Of a DNA stretch of 27,028 nucleotides, positions 23,103 through 27,028 are shown in pieces; the first letter of the stretch is position 1, and every line of letters begins with the position of its first letter. The DNA is from a virus. The position numbers were made by a program, and so were the translations under genes. The notes below the pieces were generated by a model. That model was given only the letters and a program-made list of their open reading frames with translations, ran no database searches and was not told where the DNA came from. Where the stretch lies: the IMG/VR virus record IMGVR_UViG_3300026075_000205, positions 1-27,028 of that record. The stretch is one strand, 5' to 3'.

Positions 23103-23960
23103 ATGCCGAGCCTGTTACAACTTCAGGCCGAGCCCTGGTGGAATCGCGAGATCATCACGCCCGAGCTGGACTGGCTGGGCGACGAGCTGTGCCGGCGCAC
23201 AGGGGCGCCGCCCTACAGCATCGGCACGAAGGGCGACGAGAATCACCTCAACGGCGGTCACCGCTCACAGGAGTGGATCGTCAACTCCGACTGGTGCACC
23301 AATATCCATTACACGGTTCAGAACGGCCTGGCCGGTGACCAGCCCCGCCATATCGCGGCCCTGGACCGCACGCCGCTCGCGTGGGGCACCGCGGCGAACC
23401 GGGCGCAGATGGTGGTGGAGACGCAGCGCCTGCTCGACGCTGCCCGCGCGGGCAGGCTGCCGGGCATCACTCAAATTCAGGGCACGCTGGACGGGAAAAC
23501 GACCTACGGCCAGAACTTCCCGTCATTGATCACGACTGTTCCCAGTGATTCGCACCTGGACCACTGGCATTTGACGTTCGACCGCCGGTATCTGCACGAC
23601 GCCATGCTAATGCAACGGATCGTCAACGTGGTGCTGGGCACGACGAAGGGGCTCAAGATGTACGTCCTTGTGAAGAAGACCGACGACGACAAGGTGTACC
23701 TGGCCGACGGTATGACACGCCGGTGGATCGAGACGCCGCAGGACCTCGCCGACATCAAATACCTGGCCAGCACCGGGCAGATCGCCCCGCTGTACAAGGG
23801 CGGCGAGATCCAGGTGGTGGGCAACCTTGGCGTGTACGGCCTGGAGCTGGGCAAGGGCGACGGCTCGGCATCCGGCGGTCTTGATGAGACCACCACGCGG
23901 CTGATCGTGCGCGAGGAGCTCGACAAGACCCGGCTCGCGACCGCACCCGCCGAAATCTAG
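23103..23960 (+). CDS. Probable endolysin, peptidase M15-like
   Basis: A 285-residue protein following the tail genes and before holin-like genes. It has His48 and His53 in GDENHLNGGHRSQEW and a cluster SDSHLDHWHLTF (His151, His154, His156), the layout of zinc D,D-/D,L-peptidases of the M15 type, although the exact ligand set differs from textbook VanX. This would cut peptidoglycan stem peptides. After residue 185 there is a separate domain with VYLADGMTRRWIETPQDL, probably for cell-wall binding, then a Gly/Ser linker and a short C-terminal helix. An upstream in-frame extension to 23052 overlaps the previous gene; GGGGGTG supports ATG 23103 or the adjacent GTG 23100. A tail-associated hydrolase is the alternative. 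Confidence 0.72.
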   Translation: MPSLLQLQAEPWWNREIITPELDWLGDELCRRTGAPPYSIGTKGDENHLNGGHRSQEWIVNSDWCTNIHYTVQNGLAGDQPRHIAALDRTPLAWGTAANRAQMVVETQRLLDAARAGRLPGITQIQGTLDGKTTYGQNFPSLITTVPSDSHLDHWHLTFDRRYLHDAMLMQRIVNVVLGTTKGLKMYVLVKKTDDDKVYLADGMTRRWIETPQDLADIKYLASTGQIAPLYKGGEIQVVGNLGVYGLELGKGDGSASGGLDETTTRLIVREELDKTRLATAPAEI

Positions 23961-23974
23961 GACCCAGCACAATC

Positions 23975-23997
23975 CCACGGCCAAGACCCCGCCGTGG
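23975..23997 (+). other. Hairpin after the endolysin gene
   Basis: CCACGGC (23975-23981) and GCCGTGG (23991-23997) form a perfect 7-bp stem with a 9-base loop in the 64-base gap before the next gene. There is no T run. It may stabilise or process mRNA. Confidence 0.4.
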
Positions 23998-24024
23998 CCA
24001 GCACCAGCCAAATGGATGTGAACC

Positions 24025-24372
24025 GTGCCGTCACTGGAGCAGTGGCAGCGTCTCGGCATCGTCTGCGGTTCGATTCTCGCGGCGCTGGGCGTGGCGGGAT
24101 TGGCAGCGAGGGGACTTCACCGCATGTGGCGGTTGATGAGCAAGGCGAACAGGTGGCTGGACCAGGTTTTGGGTGAACCGGCGCATGACGGTGAGCCTGC
24201 CAGGCCCGGTCTGATGGAGCGGGTCGCCGGTATCGAACGGCGGGTGGCGGCGATCGACGCGAAGCTGGCGGAGCATTTGGAGTGGCACGGCGATCCGGAC
24301 GGGTCTCCTGCCGCTCACGTACGCCCGCACCCGAACAGCGGCCCGCCGCAGACACGCAGGCATAGGACATAA
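24025..24372 (+). CDS. Single-pass membrane protein, candidate holin component
   Basis: A 115-residue protein with one N-terminal membrane helix (LGIVCGSILAALGVAGLAA), a basic juxtamembrane segment (RGLHRMWRLMSKANRW), a helical part (LMERVAGIERRVAAIDAKLAEHLEWHG) and a Pro/His/Arg-rich tail. The layout resembles the DUF2746-type phage membrane proteins often found next to actinophage lysins. The start is GTG 24025; the ribosome site is weak and an in-frame ATG just upstream runs into a stop. A holin or lysis-regulator role is inferred from position. Confidence 0.65.
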   Translation: MPSLEQWQRLGIVCGSILAALGVAGLAARGLHRMWRLMSKANRWLDQVLGEPAHDGEPARPGLMERVAGIERRVAAIDAKLAEHLEWHGDPDGSPAAHVRPHPNSGPPQTRRHRT

Positions 24373-24387
24373 CCACGGGGGTGGGGC

Positions 24388-24963
24388 GTGGCCGCCGCAC
24401 GTAACCAACGCCGCCCGCGCCGGGCGCCGATCGACCTCGCCCGGCCCGGGTTAGGCGTTGACTCGGCCGGGCTGCCCGTGATCGACCCGACCGAGAATGT
24501 GCTCAACCTTGTCGAGGCGGCCGTGAAACGCCTCGACGACCTGCGCGAGGCCGAGCGGCGCCACACCCGCGAGACGATGGAAATCCGCGCCCAGCACACG
24601 CGGGACATGCGTTTAGCCGAGACGGCGCGCATCGACGCGATCCGGGCCGTCGACGTCGGCGCGGTCAACAGGGCCGCCGAGGTTGCCGCTCAGGTCGCGC
24701 AAACCCTTGCCGCTCAGGTGTCCGCCGTCGCCGAGGCTAACCGTGCTCAGGTGTCGGCCGCCGCGACGGCGCAAAGCATCGCTTTGGCCAATGCGCTGGA
24801 GCCGATGCAAAAGTCGATCGACGATCTTCGCCGGGCGCAATATGAGGCGCAAGGCGTCAAGTCCAATGTGACCGAATCCCGGCTCAACTACGGAGCGATC
24901 TTCGGTGGGCTGGCCGTGCTCATATCGATGATCGGGCTAGTCGTTCTGATCTTGGCTAGATAG
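24388..24963 (+). CDS. Coiled-coil protein with C-terminal membrane anchor
   Basis: A 191-residue protein of unknown function. After a basic N-terminus and VIDPTENVLNLVEAAVKRLDDLREAE comes a long Ala/Arg/Glu-rich coiled coil (about 40-160), including AETARIDAIRAVDVGAVNRAA and the alanine-rich QTLAAQVSAVAEA. The C-terminal helix AIFGGLAVLISMIGLVVLILAR is a clear membrane segment, placing the coil in the cytoplasm or under the envelope. Proteins with this arrangement are frequent in lysis regions of actinophages; I know no proven role. Spanin-like or holin-partner functions are possible. Confidence 0.75.
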   Translation: MAAARNQRRPRRAPIDLARPGLGVDSAGLPVIDPTENVLNLVEAAVKRLDDLREAERRHTRETMEIRAQHTRDMRLAETARIDAIRAVDVGAVNRAAEVAAQVAQTLAAQVSAVAEANRAQVSAAATAQSIALANALEPMQKSIDDLRRAQYEAQGVKSNVTESRLNYGAIFGGLAVLISMIGLVVLILAR

Positions 24964-24974
24964 GGGTGATCTAC

Positions 24975-25328
24975 ATGTCGATTAGCGCTGTTCCCGATCC
25001 GCCCCCGGACCGGACATCCACCGAACCGGCGATGAAGGTCGGCGGGATCACCTCGCTTGTCACCGCCGTCACCGCCATCACCGGCGCGCTGGTGGCCTTC
25101 GGCGTCGGCGTCACCCCGCAGCAGAGCGCCGCCCTGGTCGCCGCCGTAGTCGCCCTGGCCGCCTTGGCGCCGCTGGTGTCGGGCTGGTTCACCCGTCGCC
25201 AGGTGTACGCCCCGGCCACTGTCGCCGGGATGATGGACGCCAAGGACGCACAGATCGCCGCAGCGACAGCGCTGAGCCCCGAACCACCCGGGTCGCACCG
25301 GTGGCCCACCAACGAGACGGGACGCTAA
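24975..25328 (+). CDS. Putative holin, two membrane segments
   Basis: A 117-residue protein with two hydrophobic helices (SLVTAVTAITGALVAFGV and AALVAAVVALAALAPLVSG) joined by the short turn TPQQS, then a basic segment WFTRRQVYAP and a polar tail. The hairpin and size match class II-like holins of actinophages, which form the membrane lesion that releases endolysin. ATG 24975 is preferred over the overlapping GTG 24966 because AGGGG (24962-24966) has an 8-base spacing to it. Confidence 0.74.
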   Translation: MSISAVPDPPPDRTSTEPAMKVGGITSLVTAVTAITGALVAFGVGVTPQQSAALVAAVVALAALAPLVSGWFTRRQVYAPATVAGMMDAKDAQIAAATALSPEPPGSHRWPTNETGR

Positions 25329-25331
25329 ACC

Positions 25332-25475
25332 ATGCTCACCTTCCTGCTGCTGCTGCTCGCGTTCATCGCGTTCCTGCTGCTCATGTTCGGCGCCGCCATC
25401 CCGCGCATCAACCTGCTCGGGCTCGGCTTGGCGTTGTGGGTGCTGGCCGAGCTGATCGGCGCCTGGCCCGGCTGA
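25332..25475 (+). CDS. Very small membrane protein in the lysis cluster
   Basis: A 47-residue ORF starting 3 bases after the holin gene stop. It is almost entirely two hydrophobic segments: LTFLLLLLAFIAFLLLMFG and LLGLGLALWVLAELIGAW, separated by AAIPRIN. Such tiny double-helix proteins often accompany phage holins. Base composition and codon third positions fit the neighbours. It may be a second holin, an antiholin or a minor membrane factor. Confidence 0.72.
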   Translation: MLTFLLLLLAFIAFLLLMFGAAIPRINLLGLGLALWVLAELIGAWPG

Positions 25476-25525
25476 CCGACGGCCGGGCACCGGCCGTGCA
25501 GTAGCCCATCGATTGGAGCGTGGCC

Positions 25526-26029
25526 GTGAAGGCTGCACTACGAGGCAAGATCACCGACATGGGCGACGTGATCGTCCAGGAAATCTGGCACGTCAAGGGG
25601 CGCCAGCTCTTCAACATCCGTTTGCACATCGGCGCCCCCGCCGACACCACCGCCGCGGACCGTGTGGTCCACGGACCAACAACACCTGCGACAGGAAAGG
25701 CAGACCTGATCATGGATCTGATGGCGGACCAAAAGGTACCCCTGTCGGTCGAGTGGACCGACGAAATTGGCAACCCCACCGCGGCACCCGCGGCCGCGAC
25801 GGTGACGTACACCGTCGACGACGCGACGATCATCAACCTGACCGACAACGGCGACGGCACCGCGGTCGCGGCGGCGGTCGGCACACTCGGCACCGCCACC
25901 GTGCACGTCGAGGCGAACGTGGACGGCGACATCATCACCGGCGACCTGCAGATCGTGGTCGTGGCCGGTCTCGCCGAGCGGCTCAACGTGGTCGCCGGCC
26001 CGCCGGAGGAAGTCACGCCCGATCTCTGA
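25526..26029 (+). CDS. Ig-like (Big_2-like) domain protein
   Basis: A 167-residue protein at the end of the late operon. The second half is a bacterial Ig-like domain: VPLSVEWTDEIGNP, VTYTVDDATIINLTDNGDGT, then GTATVHVEANVDGD and LQIVVVAGL, the usual strand order. Such domains often decorate capsids or tails. The first 55 residues (ALRGKITDMGDVIVQEIWHVKG) are a different, unrecognised segment. GTG 25526 lies 7 bases behind TGGAG; GTG 25520 is an alternative. ATG 25711, behind GACAGGAAAGG, could start a protein of only the Ig domain. The gene ends just before a double terminator. Confidence 0.75.
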   Translation: MKAALRGKITDMGDVIVQEIWHVKGRQLFNIRLHIGAPADTTAADRVVHGPTTPATGKADLIMDLMADQKVPLSVEWTDEIGNPTAAPAAATVTYTVDDATIINLTDNGDGTAVAAAVGTLGTATVHVEANVDGDIITGDLQIVVVAGLAERLNVVAGPPEEVTPDL

Positions 26030-26053
26030 CGCTCCCGCGCCGACACAGCAAGA

Positions 26054-26081
26054 AGCCCCCAGCCCATCAGGGCTGGGGGCT
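26054..26081. terminator. Strong hairpin after the late operon
   Basis: AGCCCCCAGCCC (26054-26065) pairs perfectly with GGGCTGGGGGCT (26070-26081) around a 4-base loop: a 12-bp stem starting 24 bases after the Ig-like gene stop. The T stretch behind it is poor, so it may work with the next hairpin. Confidence 0.75.
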
Positions 26082-26103
26082 CGATCTGCATTTGGGCACA
26101 AAA

Positions 26104-26138
26104 AAGGCCGGTCACGCCCTCCAGACGTGACCGGCCTT
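26104..26138. terminator. Bidirectional terminator between convergent units
   Basis: AAGGCCGGTCACG (26104-26116) pairs with CGTGACCGGCCTT (26126-26138): a 13-bp stem with a 9-base loop. On the reverse strand it is followed by a T run (the A run at 26100-26105), ideal for ending the DUF2637-like transcript. On the forward strand the tail is CTTGTTGT. Confidence 0.85.
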
Positions 26139-26184
26139 CTTGTTGTACCTGAGCGGCTGGAGGGACCGCTAGGTCCTCCGCCAC

Positions 26185-26832
26185 TCACACACGCGTCATC
26201 TGGTTGGCCAACGGGCCAGCCGGACTTGTCGGTGCATCGACCAGAATCGCCAATTCGGATTCCAGTTGGCCGAGCTCGCGCGTCTTGCGGCGAGCCTCCC
26301 GCTCGTTCCATTTCCGGGTCCACTGCGCGCGTGCGGCGCTGTCCATCTCGTAGTAGTGGGCACGTCGACGTGCCTGCTCGATGCGCTGCTCTTCGGTCTT
26401 CTGCGACTTCGGTCGCGTGGCCGCGGGCGACTCGGGGTCGCCGTCCTGGTCGCGGATCTCGTCCAGGAGTTTGGTTGCGTACCACTCGGCGCCGATGAAG
26501 CAGCCGACGGTAAGGACGCCCCACAGCTGGTAGCCGAGGTTGTCGCCAGCGTAAACGTTGCACACCAGCGACAGCGCACCCGCTACGGACATGATGAGCA
26601 GTCCGGCGCGGCGTGTTCCGTTCTTGAACCGGGGGAGTCGACCAACCTTGCCCAGCAGGGCGAAGCCGTCGATGAACACCGGGGTGATCCAGCGCTGCCA
26701 GTCCTGGAGACCAATGGACTCAGCCGTCTTCACGATGTGCGTGTAGCTGACTCCGGCAGCTGTCGCCATGAAGCAGTAGGCGACGATGGCCGCGATAAGC
26801 GCGGGCCAGACGATTTTGCGGGTGACTTTCAT
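26185..26832 (-). CDS. DUF2637-like membrane protein, reverse strand
   Basis: A 215-residue membrane protein. The N-terminal half has hydrophobic helices: ALIAAIVAYCFMATAAGVSY, ITPVFIDGFALLGKVG with the family-like P-x-x-(I/V)DG turn, AGLLIMSVAGALSLVCNVY and WGVLTVGCFIGAEWYAT. The C-terminal half is a charged helix (RIEQARRRAHYYE, WNEREARRKTRELGQLESELA), probably cytoplasmic. DUF2637 proteins occur in actinobacterial plasmids and phages and are related to spread/transfer membrane proteins. The ATG at 26832 has AGGAGG 4 bases upstream; the open frame continues to 27000 but that part is Pro/Thr-rich and unlike the family. It is convergent with the late genes. No clear promoter is seen in 26833-27028, nor any other gene there. 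Confidence 0.72.
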   Translation of the reverse strand: MKVTRKIVWPALIAAIVAYCFMATAAGVSYTHIVKTAESIGLQDWQRWITPVFIDGFALLGKVGRLPRFKNGTRRAGLLIMSVAGALSLVCNVYAGDNLGYQLWGVLTVGCFIGAEWYATKLLDEIRDQDGDPESPAATRPKSQKTEEQRIEQARRRAHYYEMDSAARAQWTRKWNEREARRKTRELGQLESELAILVDAPTSPAGPLANQMTRV

Positions 26833-27028
26833 TGCCCCTCCTCGGGACTTGTGGACGCCGCCAGTCGACGCCCCCGCGGCGGACTGGCAGGTGGGGAGGA
26901 GGGTTCGCGGAGCTGGGCTCAACGCGGGGAGGAAGGTGCCGGGATACGCTCCCGGCGGGCGGCGCTGTGTGTGTTGGTCGGTCACTTCTGCGACGTTCAC
27001 CCCTAGCCACTCTTACTTGGCGGTGGCG

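Noticed and set aside
24966-24974. GTG 24966 as the holin start
   Set aside because: The GTG overlaps the only good Shine-Dalgarno (AGGGG at 24962-24966), which is correctly spaced for ATG 24975.
26833-27000. 56-residue N-terminal extension of the DUF2637-like protein
   Set aside because: The translation is Pro/Thr/Arg-rich and unlike the family, and AGGAGG sits just before ATG 26832.
1-27028. CRISPR arrays, tRNA genes, insertion sequences, attachment sites
   Set aside because: No spaced direct repeats, cloverleaf-like segments, transposase genes or flanking inverted repeats were found by eye.

Overview
The window reads as the late (structural and lysis) half of a long-tailed, siphovirus-type phage or prophage of a high-GC actinobacterium. 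The evidence is the strong G/C preference at third codon positions, frequent GTG starts, nested ATGA/GTGA gene junctions, and protein families typical of actinobacteriophages: MuF-type minor capsid protein, tail chaperones with a frameshift, a tape measure with a GIGSPSR-type C-terminus, a DUF2637-like membrane protein. The host genus cannot be named from the sequence. No integrase, repressor, DNA replication gene, tRNA or attachment site is visible, so lysogeny cannot be judged here.

Layout, left to right. 48-3568: small terminase, large terminase and portal. 3582-7099: a 1013-residue MuF protein that carries an HExxH metallopeptidase-like segment, two SAP/Rho_N-like repeats flanking a winged-helix-like segment, and a C-terminal ADP-ribosyltransferase-like (DUF3626-like) domain; two small ORFs follow, then an intrinsic terminator. 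7193-8737: scaffold and HK97-fold major capsid protein. 8768-13123: a six-gene sugar cassette (GT4 glycosyltransferase, sugar N-formyltransferase-like protein, Gfo/Idh/MocA sugar dehydrogenase, left-handed beta-helix N-acetyltransferase, and two paralogous GT-A-type glycosyltransferases) placed between capsid and connector genes. 13120-14990: head-tail adaptor, a small ORF, stopper, tail-completion and tail-terminator genes. 15050-15607: major tail (tube) protein. 15628-16065: two reverse-strand membrane-protein genes, one with a TM2 domain, inside the tail operon. 16222-19198: tail assembly chaperones joined by a -1 frameshift, and the tape measure. 19221-23080: minor tail proteins. 23103-25475: probable endolysin and four small membrane proteins. 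25526-26029: an Ig-like protein, then a strong pair of terminator hairpins. 26185-26832: a convergent DUF2637-like membrane protein.

The forward genes would act in sequence: package DNA through the portal, build the shell on the scaffold, close the neck, polymerise the tail on the tape measure, add the tip and lyse the cell. Three modules are not needed for that. The sugar cassette probably makes and attaches an unusual sugar, most likely to the virion. The MuF-ART fusion may be a virion-delivered effector or polymorphic toxin. The reverse-strand TM2 module looks like a moron that acts on the host envelope. A separate oddity is the tape-measure start: the expected GTG is out of frame with the gene by what looks like a single extra C.
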